Assembly (NCBI GenBank): GCA_963931925.1
Contig: OZ007570.1
Span: forward strand, 26,587,804 to 26,651,803
Source of the DNA: Onchidella celtica
Taxonomy: Eukaryota; Mollusca; Gastropoda; Systellommatophora; Onchidiidae
Direction of reading: 5' to 3'
Length of the DNA: 64,000 nucleotides
Position 1 is the first letter of the stretch, and each line of letters opens with the position of its first letter. Positions 12,901-23,091 of this stretch are shown here, one piece after another. The notes beneath the pieces are model-generated. The model worked only from the letters and a program-made list of their open reading frames with translations. It was not told where the DNA came from and ran no database searches. The position numbers and the translations under genes are program-made.

Positions 12901-14567
12901 ACTGCTTCGACTTCCCCGCTAAGGAAAGGTGTATCTATCATTATTCTTGCCATGGGTAATTTCTCAATGGCCCCCGAAAATTGGATGCACGGGACAGTCT
13001 CACCTGTAAGCTGTGAATCCCGAATGCAATCCCTATGCACTCCCACAACGGTAGGTCCTGTATCTCGTAAAACCGAGACCGGTTCGTCCCCAACAAACCC
13101 CGGATAAACCCTAAGACCACCTCCTGTATGACATGAATTTATAACGGGGATCTTTCTCCCACAAGGTAAAACACCGGAAGATAATAACTTCTCACAACTG
13201 GGACACTTAGAATACTGTCCGCCTCCGTTGTTCGATGTAACACACGCAGCCGCATGATGAAATTTATTTGGGGAACATGGACTGGAGCTACTGTCCACGT
13301 TCGCCGCTATCCTACCTGCAGGGCAGTTCACGCTGATGTGATCTGCTCTTCCGCAGTTCCAACACTTCGCGGCCCTACACTCGCGTGAAAAGTGACCCAC
13401 GCGTCCGCAAGTCCAACACTCCGCTCCCTGTGCTGCTCTAGGCCTGGGTCCCCGTGACCCATCGCGACCGGAACTAGAGTCCCTATGCCGTCGGTCATCG
13501 GCAAAGGTCACAATTCGCCCCCGGCCATTACCGCGACCTAGCCCTCCTGCTCGGTCAAACTTACCGGATCCATATGCCGGTGATTGGTGATAGCCCCTAC
13601 GCTGCCCCTGGGCTTGCCCGCTATAGGCACCACGCTGACGCGACCTGCCCCCAAGTCCTGCCGGCGACCCCTCGACAACGGCGACGTACCCAGCATCTTG
13701 GACGTACGCCCTGGCGACTGGTTTGGACGGATGCGCCGTACGGTATGCCTCCGCCAACTTAGACGCCTCCTGCACCGTCGCGGGTTCGTTCTCTTTCAGG
13801 AAAGCCACCAGATCTTTGTGGCACGACGCGTACAGCTGGTCACGGATCATTAAGTCTTTCAGTTTAGCAAAATCCGCGCCCACATGCGCCAAGTCTACCC
13901 AGTTCGCGAAATACTCCGTCAGTCTCGCGACGAAGGCAGCAAAGTCCCCCCTGGTATCTGCACGTGCTCGCCTAAACTGCTCCCGGAAATATTCCTCGGT
14001 ACGCGCAAATCGGCGAAGCAGCAAAGCCTTCAGCTTATCGTAATCTTGTACGTCTTCGCGCTGTAGCTCTTTAAAGTATGTTAACGCTCGCCCCTGCAAT
14101 AGCGACGCCAGGTACGTGGCCCATAATTCCTTATTTTCCCCCCATTGCAATTGTGCGTTCAGTTCGAACCTGTAAAGGAAGGCGTCTATGTCGTCCTTCC
14201 GGTCGTCGAACGTAGGGAGCTTAATCCTAACGCCACCTTTATTGGGTACCTGCCGCTCAACTGTTTCTGTTGGCGCACTCTTTTTGATTTCCAACTCCGC
14301 TATTCTTACTCGCGCGTCTGTCTCCCGCTCTTGAGCTTCTATCTCCTTTAACCTTAACTCCCTCTCCTGCTCCTGAGCCTTAGCCTCTCTTTCCTGTTGC
14401 TTAAACTCCCTTTCCTCCTCCTGAGCCTTAGCCTCTTTTTCTCGCTCTCTATCCTTAGCACGCTCATCGCGCAAATCCGCCTGCTGTTCTTTAATCCAGC
14501 CGCGTAGCTCCTCTCCCTCCAGACCAAGTTCCTTACCCAACTTCATTAGTTGTTGGAGTTCCGCCAT
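9909..14567 (-). CDS. Element A Gag-PR-IN-RT-RH polyprotein (1552 aa)
   Basis: A single frame encodes the whole polyprotein. The order is: charged coiled coil (1-100); Gag core (about 113-285); Gly/Arg-rich linker (300-380); zinc knuckles C384-C387-H392-C397 and C402-C405-H410-C415; aspartic protease with D502-T-G-P; integrase zinc finger H693-H700-C730-C733; integrase core D763, D823, E859 (DD35E); GPY/F module at 1001-1003; reverse transcriptase (about 1130-1320) with FFDD at 1287-1290; RNase H with D1438, E1477/E1479, D1504, D1547. Integrase precedes RT, unlike ordinary Ty3/gypsy. No frameshift or stop separates Gag and Pol. The protease normally has Ser or Ala after DTG; here it is Pro505, whereas B has Ser. 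The start is the first ATG after the leader and matches B. The strand carries no env-like frame. Confidence 0.95.
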   Translation of the reverse strand: MAELQQLMKLGKELGLEGEELRGWIKEQQADLRDERAKDREREKEAKAQEEEREFKQQEREAKAQEQERELRLKEIEAQERETDARVRIAELEIKKSAPTETVERQVPNKGGVRIKLPTFDDRKDDIDAFLYRFELNAQLQWGENKELWATYLASLLQGRALTYFKELQREDVQDYDKLKALLLRRFARTEEYFREQFRRARADTRGDFAAFVARLTEYFANWVDLAHVGADFAKLKDLMIRDQLYASCHKDLVAFLKENEPATVQEASKLAEAYRTAHPSKPVARAYVQDAGYVAVVEGSPAGLGGRSRQRGAYSGQAQGQRRGYHQSPAYGSGKFDRAGGLGRGNGRGRIVTFADDRRHRDSSSGRDGSRGPRPRAAQGAECWTCGRVGHFSRECRAAKCWNCGRADHISVNCPAGRIAANVDSSSSPCSPNKFHHAAACVTSNNGGGQYSKCPSCEKLLSSGVLPCGRKIPVINSCHTGGGLRVYPGFVGDEPVSVLRDTGPTVVGVHRDCIRDSQLTGETVPCIQFSGAIEKLPMARIMIDTPFLSGEVEAVVGCFPGAQLIIGNVSRVVSPSDENVQAWSQSKGIDFCAAVETRRRVADKDKIRPLATPAVNLDITPERLAKLQREDPSLNPCFGEARTEKTRRYKNGSSSFFVQAGILFRKYVTVSSILKQVVVPALLIATVLHLAHDVPLAGHMGIARTKERVLKNFYWPSIHRDVQVYCKTCSACQKTTHKGRTPQAPLQKIPTVSEPFKKVSIDLVGPIHPATDRGNRFFLTVICNATRWPEAVPLRTITSEAVAEALFAIFARVGIPEQILSDRGAQFTSQMMKELFRLFSIQPITTTPYHPQANGMCERLNSTLKSMLRKVAADRPKDWDRYIPAVLFAYREVRQESTGFSPFEMMYGRSPRGPTDVLRDMMTSPSSGDDEQISVFQYLVDLRERLSAARTIAEEASSIASKRAKDYKDRGSKLRIFKPGDKVLLLLPTDHNKLLMTWKGPYVIERVVSKVDYAIHIDGTSKVFHVNMLQRFYERPQYLCAQTRPEETVFSIACTGVVDQLDCDVSDTEAQEELQIQLPELTPTQGYRDVKINPDLTSSRSRELETLLASFPDVVTDLPGRTTAIQHQIKLTSDKPVFLRPYPLPFSSRDRVIKEVESMLKLDVIEPSTSPYSSPIVLVKKLDGSVRFCIDFRRLNTITVGDREPIPFQEELIASLAGSTWFSKIDLTKGYWEIPLTEESKQYTAFQTPIGLFQFKVMPFGLVNAPATFARLMRLVLKDIPNVVSFFDDIACHTSTWSEHIQTLTVIFQRLRHFGLTAKPAKMDLACPEIVFLGHIVGRGVQRPEVTKIDKLVGLQIPKTKKQVRSLVGILNYYRKFIPNFSSLSSSLTDLTKKGQPDKVQWTSECQTSFDNLVTALSSSPILILPDFRSNFILRTDASDSGVGACLLQEKNECLHPVCYVSRKLLQRERKYSVIERECLAIVWSVQKLGRYLMGREFCIQTDHKPLTFLSKNRSSSPRLSRWALALQPYTFVIQPIPGTSNHIADYLSRA

Positions 14568-15505
14568 TTCACAGATTTATGGTTATGGTATCTGTTATAA
14601 GACGACCAACCTGTCGGTATGATCACTAACGATACGACCAGAGACCTGAGATCACACCAGATATAACAATACCCAGTTGTCCCAAATACAATTCAGAAAT
14701 TTACCTTTACAGCAAAACTAATTCTATATCTACAAAATGTATGCACTATTAATTATAAAAGAAAATAGAAACGACAATAATAAGGAAATTCAGTAGAAGG
14801 ACCACAAGTACGTCAAGGACAACGAACCAGACTAGGACAAAGCTTCTACAAAAAAAAAACTATAATGGAAAAAAAAATGCAACCTACTACGCCGATTACA
14901 CAACACGGTACAAACAAGAACAGAGTCTGAAAAAAAAGAACGTATCTACAGATAGGGAGGAGAAGGACAAGAGAAACGTCTTCCTAAAACAACGAGGAAG
15001 ATAGAACGCTACAATCTAAACAAAAATACAGGTCCCTACAGAACTGGTCACTGTGATGAACGAAGTTCCAAAGTTTACCACACCTTTTTAAAAGGATAAA
15101 CTAAGTTCAACACAGCAAACCCGCGCCACCGCCCATATAACCTATAACGACAACAACAGCAAAAACAGGGAAAAAGACAGATTAAAGGAACAGCCCACAA
15201 TCCAGGGCACAAAAATTTTGACTTTCACTTAACTTTTGAAATTTTGAGTAAAACTCCTCCCTTTAATCGGAGCTCTGGCTGCTCGTCTCCTCAGGCTGCA
15301 CGCACACACTCTGGAAAGTTTAAATACAAATTAATACCTATTCATAGCAATACATGCATCAATATACATTCATTATTATACATAAATCATATCATGAAAT
15401 GTCCATTCATCCAACGAACAAGACAGCACAATTACCTACTAACTAACTACAACTAAATATTACGAAAATGGACGAGTCACAATGGACGAGCCCCCAATGT
15501 CACAA
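14568..15505 (-). other. Element A 5' leader
   Basis: About 940 bp of A-rich untranslated leader between the primer-binding site and the Gag start. It has no long open frame, and B's leader (28747-29687) is clearly homologous with scattered small indels. It presumably carries the packaging signal, but no specific structure could be identified. Confidence 0.7.
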
Positions 15506-15519
15506 CGGACGAGCCCCCA
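15506..15519 (-). other. Element A primer-binding site (tRNA-Pro), with upstream duplicate
   Basis: One base inside the 5' LTR the minus strand reads TGGGGGCTCGTCCG, identical to the first 14 nt of the tRNA-Pro primer site used by murine leukaemia virus. A second copy, TGGGGGCTCGTCCA, lies at 15483-15496. The bases between them repeat the LTR terminus (TTGTGACA), so the LTR/PBS junction is tandemly duplicated with a period of about 23 bp. A third partial copy (CTCGTCCA) follows. Confidence 0.85.
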
Positions 15520-15520
15520 G

Positions 15521-16714
15521 TGTCACAAATCCCAGACTGGGAGATGTAATAAGTTATGACAGGACAACAATCACGAACAAACAAGTTAACACTTAACAGA
15601 ACAATCCATCAGACTCACACATTTATTAAACATAATTATACATATAATAGCGCAATTACATATATTATATTATTGAAATGACTGCCGTACAACGGCCTTA
15701 TTCTCACACACACGCTCCCTCGGATCCACAATCCGGTAGTTACTCCTAAAGGCACTTCGGCCTCAGCCTCTCCCCTCAGGGTCTTAATAGTACATTAATG
15801 ATTCACTGGCACCGCAGTCTCTCAATATCACCTTCCTATTGTCATACACCTTAGCACTCCCCTAGCACCTCCGCAGGGCAATAACACATTATTATTTCCA
15901 TAGCCATCAACATGGCAACAACATAATATCAGTTCACTAGCCTATCAACATGGCAACAATATAGTATCTCATTCACTCTCATATCTACGTCCCTGTCCGT
16001 GGCCTGACTGCCACGACTTTATGTGCCTCTACTGTCCTGCACTGACAGCCTCACTTCTGGCCTATGTGTGGCCTCCGGCCCTATGCTGGCCTATCCCCTG
16101 TGCTCATCGAGGTGGCTCTGCGGCCCGTCCCCGACACCTACAAGAATAACATTACATTGGTATAATACCCTACCATTTCTATTCACTCCACCTCTCCTTA
16201 CAATCCATGAAGCGTACACACACTAGTTCACCTTTCACTCACCACACATCTTACGGTAACACACTTCCATCGGAGTACACACTACTCACTCGCGCTACAA
16301 ATCCATGAACTCACTTTCATCTATCGCTCATGGCGCACATTGCTATATCCAATATCAAGGACTTCCACATTCCTCACATATACTTATTCACATCATGGTA
16401 ATAGACGAATATAATATAATACATCAATCATAATAATCAATCAACATTCTACATACCAGTCATAACTGGAAAGACTCTCACTAGTCTTCTCGACTGCTTC
16501 CCTTTATCTCTGCCCGATGGGCTATTATTCACAGATCCGCTCCCTAGGACCTTCTAACTTGCAGTGATAGTTATACAGCGCTTTCGCCTCCTTCAGACCC
16601 CCCCCCCCCCACTACTCACGACAGCACGCTTAACTTGCTGTCTACTGTGAGCCTTTCTTACTCTACACCCGCTCTGTAGCAATCCCCTTAATTGCACTCA
16701 CTCCACTCGTGACA
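15521..16714 (-). repeat. Element A 5' LTR
   Basis: 1194 bp, same sequence as 8358-9551. It lies upstream of the primer-binding site and Gag on the minus strand, so it holds the promoter. No unambiguous TATA box could be chosen among several AT-rich stretches. Confidence 0.95.
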
Positions 16715-16770
16715 CAATCAATCAAGCAAGCAAGTAGTCAAACAGTCAATCAATCAATCAATCAATCAAT
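16715..16770. repeat. CAAT-type tetranucleotide microsatellite, right part
   Basis: Begins with the target duplication CAATC (16715-16719) and continues with CAAT, CAAG and CAGT units to about 16770. With 8305-8357 it reconstitutes the interrupted array. Confidence 0.9.
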
Positions 16771-17236
16771 TGATATATAAGTGAGTAAATCACATGATTA
16801 ATTCTCATCTCTGCGAGGTGTAAATGTGGACAGCCCTGATCCTTCTCAAACAAAGACTTCAAACTGATTATTTCTCAATTGTTAAATCTAGCACAAAGGG
16901 AGGAGTAGACAAGTAGTTTAAGAAGCGATAGCATTATTTTTAAAAGCATCGCCATCACACGAGAAGAAAATACAAATCCTCCTTTCTTCCCCTACCTCAA
17001 AACAAAATGTCGTTCCAAAGCAACTTACAAAACAGTCTCTCAGAAGTAAAAAAAGAAAGACCTGCAGCAGTGCTAAAGAGCAGATTGCACCCCCCTCCCC
17101 CTTTTTATGTCATACTTCCTGCCCCGCCATGCAAAAATAATATTTTACTCATTTTCATGTTGCATCAATCTTCTCACAGATATTTCAGCTCAAAATAAGA
17201 TGAAACTGTCAGTTTGGTTTTTGAAAAATAAAAATG
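16771..17236. other. Unassigned DNA
   Basis: Short AT-rich spacer between element A's target microsatellite and the SINE at 17251. No gene or repeat was recognised. Confidence 0.5.
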
Positions 17237-17250
17237 AACAAATAAACAAA

Positions 17251-17720
17251 GGGGACAAGGTGGTCTAGAGGCAAGGTGCTCGCCTCTCATGCCAAGGGTC
17301 CCGGGTTCTAAACCCGGGCAGTGCAGGCATGTTGGAAAGTGGATTTTTCTCATATTTTCAAGTCCCTGGTCCTATTGGGGGGTAGGATCGAGTAGTTCTT
17401 GGAAATTGGATTTTTCTCATATTTTCAAGTCCCTGGTCCTATTGGGGGGTAGGATCGAGTACCTAGTCTTCTCGGATAAGGACGAAAAAATTCGGAGGGC
17501 CCGTGTGCACGTTGCGCACGTTAAAGATACCTTGGCAGTTGGAAATCGTAAAGAGTAGGCCGAAAGGCCGCTGCCCGGGCAAAATTGAAATTAATAGATT
17601 AAAATTTATCCATATCATCCCCCCCCCCCCCCCGCCAGAACAAGAAATAATAAAACAAGTAAAGTGAGGTGTAAATGCCAAGGGCAGCGAACCTCCTAAA
17701 ATAAAGACCTCAAATCTTTT
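17251..17720 (+). repeat. tRNA-derived SINE, copy 1
   Basis: 470 bp flanked by a 14-bp target duplication AACAAATAAACAAA (17237-17250, 17721-17734). The head is tRNA-like: GGGGACAAGGTGGTCTAGAGG (A-box region), GCTCGCCTCTCATGCC (anticodon arm, resembling tRNA-Gly) and CCCGGGTTCTAAACCCGGG (B box in the T arm). The body contains a 67-bp unit present twice (from 17341 and from 17408), a block with CACGTTGCGCACGTTAAAGATACC and GGCCGAAAGGCCGCTGCCCGGGC, a run of about 15 C, and an A-rich tail. Transcription would be by RNA polymerase III. The clear target duplication shows that the ends are correct. Confidence 0.85.
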
Positions 17721-17734
17721 AACAAATAAACAAA

Positions 17735-19420
17735 CAAAAATAATGAAAAGTTCTTTAAAAAATTGCTTCAGTGTTACACTTACAGTCAAAGTTGGAATAT
17801 CCAGCATCTTCAGCATCATCGTGAAGGCCATTAGAATCAAAGCCATTTTCTTGAACGACGTCAACAAACGTTGCAATGATTGTTCACCGTGACACTAGGT
17901 TTGGCGGTTTTTTTTTTTCTTGGCGGGGCGACATTTCTACTAAAATCATTGCAAAAGTATGTACTTTTCTGCATGACGCTAACCGCCGTTGCTTTCCATC
18001 CAGTTCAGTACATGGTTCAAATCCAAACAGTAGCCGACTACTTAGTTATCGCGAGCTAGAGATATCCTCCTCTCAAATGAAGGCAGCTGGCAAGCCCACT
18101 CAGTCAGATGCAGTCGTGTAATATGTGGACATGGCGTGGTGAAAGCCTTTGATCTGTAACAAAGTCACTGCCAGTGTCACTGTTTGTGTGACTGTGTCAG
18201 ATGAAAGTCCTTTTATCGACTGCGCAAAAAAATCAACGACATGACGTCACTCTGAAATTTGAACTAGTAAAGTATCCCCCCACCCCCCTCCTCCAAAAAC
18301 AACAACAACAGCAACATAAAACACAACTTTTTCTTTTGTACAAATTTGCTCCTTTCGAATTGGGAATGATTTGCTGTATTAATATAGCATTGAAAAGCTT
18401 CAACCACTCGAGACAATAACAATGATTTCGAACTATACAGCATTTTCTGTCGCATTGCAAAACATAGTTAATAACTATTTTACTGTATGCCCAAATAAAC
18501 AATCATCCTGCATTACTGTTATATGGTTTGTATTTATTTGATGGCGGCTACTAAGCTTAGACAGATCTAGTTTTCTCTGGGTTTTCAGTGATTTTCTCAT
18601 ACCGACGTTGTTTTCGTTTACACGGCGATTTAGCTGTTGGAGTTGGAGAATGGAGGGACAAACAACGAAAAACGGACAAAGAAAACACGCACGACCATCA
18701 CAGAGCATGAACACCGCTGTATCAGGAGAACTTGTATGTAAGATTTTGGACCTTAAATTCTGGGAGAAAAGTGAAAATGAATGTTATTGTTATGGGTTGA
18801 AGTTTGAATAGGTCTTAGTCAGCTTCCATACTTTCTGTACTTCTTCACTTGACTAACACTGTAGCATAAACGGCGCGGTATATTTAATTACACTGTGAAA
18901 TGTCATCTTTAAGAGCAAATGTTGCCACTAACAATATTTTATTACCCCTTTCTCCCTGTTGTCGGCAGATGACCTAAAGTCGATAACATGATCGCGGGGT
19001 CGAATGGTGTGAGAACGAAATAGGTCGTGTGCTCACTGTGAGTGTGTTGACTCTACGTCTGCTTCCGGTCGATTAAATTAGTGCTAATTATTTATTTATT
19101 TATTTATTTTTACCATTGAGCCACCAGCCAATGAAATGGGCTTTCCAGATTTGTATACTTTGCTACAATTTTCAGGTCAGTGCAAACCCCGTCATTATAC
19201 CATTTTGCATCTTAAAAGAAACTCTTGACAAGGCAAGATAATTTTGCCCCATTTGCAGTGATTGGATTACGAATCAGCCACTTAATCGGGCTTTCGTTTT
19301 CGTAGTGTGGTCTCTTTACTGAAGTAGAACTTTTCCGTCGAAAGCAGAATCAATACTTGTCGCTTCACTCGTGTCCTGCACTGTCCGACTAGAACTGTCT
19401 CTCTTTTTATCTTGATTAGC
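17735..19420. other. Unassigned DNA
   Basis: No gene is recognised. A (TATT)n tract lies near 19090-19110. Several T and A runs occur. Confidence 0.5.
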
Positions 19421-20895
19421 CTGTGAGCTTCGTCTAAATACAGGCTCGCCAAAATGCATATTATACATAATATGACTGCTGAGGTCAGCTGTTGTCGTGT
19501 CTTACCCGTTGACTCTGCAATGAACCCGAGCGTTGAAGGTGCGCACATCTTCATTCATTAGCTAGAATTTCAAAAAATGCGACGCGGAAGCGGCCGCGTC
19601 CAGGCAGGAGCTTGTGAGCTTCGTGGGGTACAGGCTCGCCAAAGTGCAGGTTATATACATGTAACATACAACCAGGGGCGAGGCTTCCTCATAATCATAT
19701 AATCAGTGATTACCCTTCGAATATTAATTCTAGAATTACTGTGCTTTCTAGATCGAGCCCAACTCCAAGTCCATTTAGTCAGTTCAGCATTCTATTCTAC
19801 GTTGCTATTTTAGGTTTGTTGTTATAGTCTAACACCCCTCACCGAAAAGCATCCTTGTAGGGACTTACACCATATGAACTGGTCCAAAATCAGTGATTAA
19901 CAAAGACGAAGAAACTTGACTACACCCAGAAGCGAGCTTGAGCATAGCCTGTTTTCTTCAAAGCGGTGCCGCAGACAGCAAAATAGTGGGGGAAAAAAAT
20001 AGGTTTATAATCAAGGTTTGACCCGATTTTACGTACTTATGCAGGTTTTTCACTATGCGGTCGTTTTCATCCCAATCGAAAGGTAAAGAGTAGAGTGAAA
20101 GAGTTTGTGTGGATCTTTTTTTGTTTTTTTTTGTTTGAGGTAATCTAAGAATAATTTACTCTACGCACAGCAAGAGCTATCAAAGAATAATAATTATTAT
20201 AGTCTAGAACTAGTTATAACTGTGATCAAAATCAGTCGAACGTATTAAGAACATCAATTCACTTGATAGTTCGCTCGAACCTAAACCGCAACGGCAGATA
20301 GCCACTTCTCCGAAATCGCTACACATTGTTGTGTCACAGAGATGCCATTTGAGCACTTTCTACCATTTAATGTTAATGGGTCCTTTCCGAGAAACTTTAT
20401 GAGATGGTAGAATAACAAAATCTCTGGCTATGAATATAATGACAATGAAAACGTGTTGTTCAAATTATATTTTAAAAAATGGGTGAAAAATATGCGTTTA
20501 TAAGTCTGTTAGTATGAATGAATAGTTTTTGAGATTAGTTTGGCTTGTAAATTGCTGCGTTCCTGTCCTGTTGACAAGAATAGTCCGCCCTTCAGATTTT
20601 TGCAGTGCCTAGCAACCGTTTCATTGTTTTAGTCGCTGCATTTATAATTATAATTATGTAAATCTGATGTAGCGATACGTCCTATTATGAGGATCTTACT
20701 AGCTTAAATTCTGATTACCCTCTGCAGAGGGCCACGCTTCGCCCCTGCATACAACGCGACTTGCTGAGGTGTTGCTGTCGTATCTTACCCGCTGACTCTG
20801 TAACGAGACCGAGTGTCGCATGTGCGCGCATCTTCAATCATTCGCCTAGATTTAAAAAAAAAAAAATGCGACGTGGCTCCGACGCGACAGCCGCA
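19421..20895. repeat. Locally duplicated repeat segments
   Basis: A segment at about 19470-19595 (GCTGAGGT...GTCTTACCCG.TGACTCTG...ATCTTCA.TCATT...AAAATGCGACG) recurs in the same orientation at about 20760-20875, clearly diverged. A second short unit, CTTGTGAGCTTCGT followed by ACAGGCTCGCCAAA, occurs at about 19425-19455 and again at 19610-19640. The arrangement suggests copies of one dispersed repeat family. No coding capacity or terminal repeats were found. Confidence 0.5.
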
Positions 20896-22450
20896 GCACA
20901 AGAAAATCGCATGCATTCGCCTAGGCTTGTGGAGTTAACAAGATGTTTGAATTCTAGGATCTAAATATCTAGTAATTGTCATGCTGGACAGTACTGTTGT
21001 TTAGTGCTATTTCAAAATCATTTGTCAGCTCCGGGAGCGATTGCATAACTTATATGGGCTCATTTAGTCCAGCGAGACCACGTTTAATCATGGATTGGGG
21101 TGTTTGCAAAGACTGCAGTTAAAGCTAATAAAAACTATGTAGATAGGGTAGGGTCTTTTATATTAGACCCCCTTTCTTCCTAAAAAGCTACTCGATCATG
21201 ATTGCTATCACCTCATCTCATGATCCACACATGTTTAGCTTTCGAAAAATCCACATGGCACTTTGCCCTCTTGGGTGGATATTGCCCTTTGTGCCCCATC
21301 CAGCTGATATACTATAATATTATACCTACGTGATAGTTTAGGTCTTTATAAACTTAGTTTGTATCAGTAAATGCAACTGACAGAGGCTTAAGTTGTATGC
21401 TCAGCTGGAATTACAACGATAATAGAGTGAATATCAAGCCGTTGACAATGTGTGCCGCGTGCCGGGAATGGAACAGTGCAGTGCGCATGATGTGCGCATG
21501 CAGTATCAAATCTCAACTGCAATTTCTGCACCGCGCACAATCTGCACTTCTACAAGCGCATCTGTGAGTGTGCTGGGACCGGAGACAAAGCCCACAGAGG
21601 TCATAGCTGGTCATCGGAACATGATGACCTCAGTCAATTGACCCCAACTAGACCCCATCCCACCCTATCCCCCCTCCCCCCCCCAACCCCATCCTGATCG
21701 CATCCTGGCCCCAGAGTCAATTTTTCCTTGGGATGTATTAGAACATGGTGAGAGGACGTTGCCCTGTCTGTCCGCATGAGTCTTTAGAGTTCGAATTTGA
21801 AAAGAAAAAAACAGTATGTGTATGACAAGAAGTTGTTTTATTTCTGTATGGGCTCATCTTTGGAGTTAGCTCTATATAATAGGAAATAATCAACCGGCTC
21901 TGTGAGCCTTGAGGATTGACCTTATCGTATCTTGAAAATTAGGACTGTTATAATTATGGCCTTTTGTCATTTTATCTTATAATATGCCATTTTACCAGGG
22001 GGAAAAAATAGTACAAAATCCACAGTGCATTAAGCATTTATGAGTGATCCGCTATGTGGCATAGAGTACGTGGTAGAAAAAACACAACACCTATTGTTAT
22101 ATTTTTGTTATTGTCGTCGTAAATAATGATACCCATGATGGTGATGGTGACGTTGATGGTAATGACCTCCTATATGCAAGACTAGTCGGGATCAAAATAC
22201 AGGACAGATATGATTATAACAGTTACTTTTGCTGTAAATAAAAAAAATAACAATGTAATGTTTCGAGATTGTCGAGGTACAAATTCTCTCATCTTAAGTT
22301 CTTCAGTCCCCATTTTACAATCTCTCGCAAAGTGGTTAAACTTAAAGGACTAGACAGATCAGTCTGAAATTTCATTATTAATTTGAGTGGTTGGTTAGTT
22401 TACTTAACGAGTGGAAGTGCAGAATAGATTAAAGAGCTGACCAGATGGAT
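20896..22450. other. Unassigned DNA
   Basis: No gene seen. A C-rich tract near 21655-21690 and AT-rich stretches are the only notable composition changes. Confidence 0.5.
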
Positions 22451-22455
22451 TGATG

Positions 22456-22561
22456 GATAGCTGAATGGATGGATGGATGGACGGATGGGTGGATGGGTGG
22501 ATGGATGGATGGATGGATGGATGGATGGATGGATGGATGGATGGATGGATGGATGGATGGA
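22456..22561. repeat. (TGGA)n microsatellite
   Basis: About 105 bp of GGAT tetranucleotides with a few GGGT, GGAC and AATG variants at the left end. The open frames across it on both strands are products of the repeat. Confidence 0.95.
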
Positions 22562-23086
22562 TTAACTGAAAGACCATACGGAAAAAAAGTCGTACCAATA
22601 AATAGTAATTGTTCCTTTACATGTCCTTGCTGTGCTCTAGACTCTTGCGTGTGTAGGGGGTAGGGGTTCAGGGTTAGATTGGATTGTTCTTACTATAACC
22701 TGCATTTGAGACACATTACCTCGGGTAGCAATTATAATAGCACCAGGTTTTCTAAGAATTTCGCCCAACAACCATTTTCATTTACCGAGATAGTAACTAT
22801 ACCTCTTTGAGAATGACACGATTAGTTAAAACGAAAAAAAAAAAATGCAAAAAGCGTGATATGATTCACACGCTAAAGGTGCCAGGGCATGCAAAAAAAA
22901 AAAAAAAATCTCACTTATTCTTCGGCGACGAATGTTCACGCTCATTCAAGGGACAAAGAGATTTCTGTACGACAAGAGTTGACGAATTTCAACATCTCAA
23001 ACATAAATACCCTTCGATATACAAAGTAAGCATCATTTTCGTAGATTATTAATTAGTCCGGGCTGGGAGTGGGCCGATGGACAATA
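22562..23086. other. Unassigned DNA
   Basis: No gene seen. Two A-runs (about 22835 and 22893) occur. The right end, from about 23058, resembles the sequence beyond element B at 30950-31020. Confidence 0.5.
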
Positions 23087-23091
23087 TTCGG

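Larger units (their letters stand above)
8358..16714 (-). mobile_element. Element A: complete Gmr1-like LTR retrotransposon (IN before RT)
   Basis: The 8357-bp element has 1194-bp LTRs (8358-9551 and 15521-16714), a tRNA-Pro primer-binding site, a polypurine tract and one uninterrupted 1552-residue Gag-Pol frame. It is flanked by CAATC on both sides (8353-8357, 16715-16719). The LTRs start TG and end CA and read identical, down to the same C13 run, so the insertion is young. Protein motifs are Ty3/gypsy-like, but integrase lies between protease and reverse transcriptase. That is the order reported for Gmr1-like elements. The insertion split a tetranucleotide microsatellite. A may still be active except for a suspicious change beside the protease active site. 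Confidence 0.95.

Noticed and set aside
17251-17330. A functional tRNA-Gly gene
   Set aside because: The acceptor ends do not pair and the sequence continues into a SINE body with flanking target duplications.
22404-22663. Open frames with tetrapeptide repeats
   Set aside because: Translation of the TGGA microsatellite in either direction.
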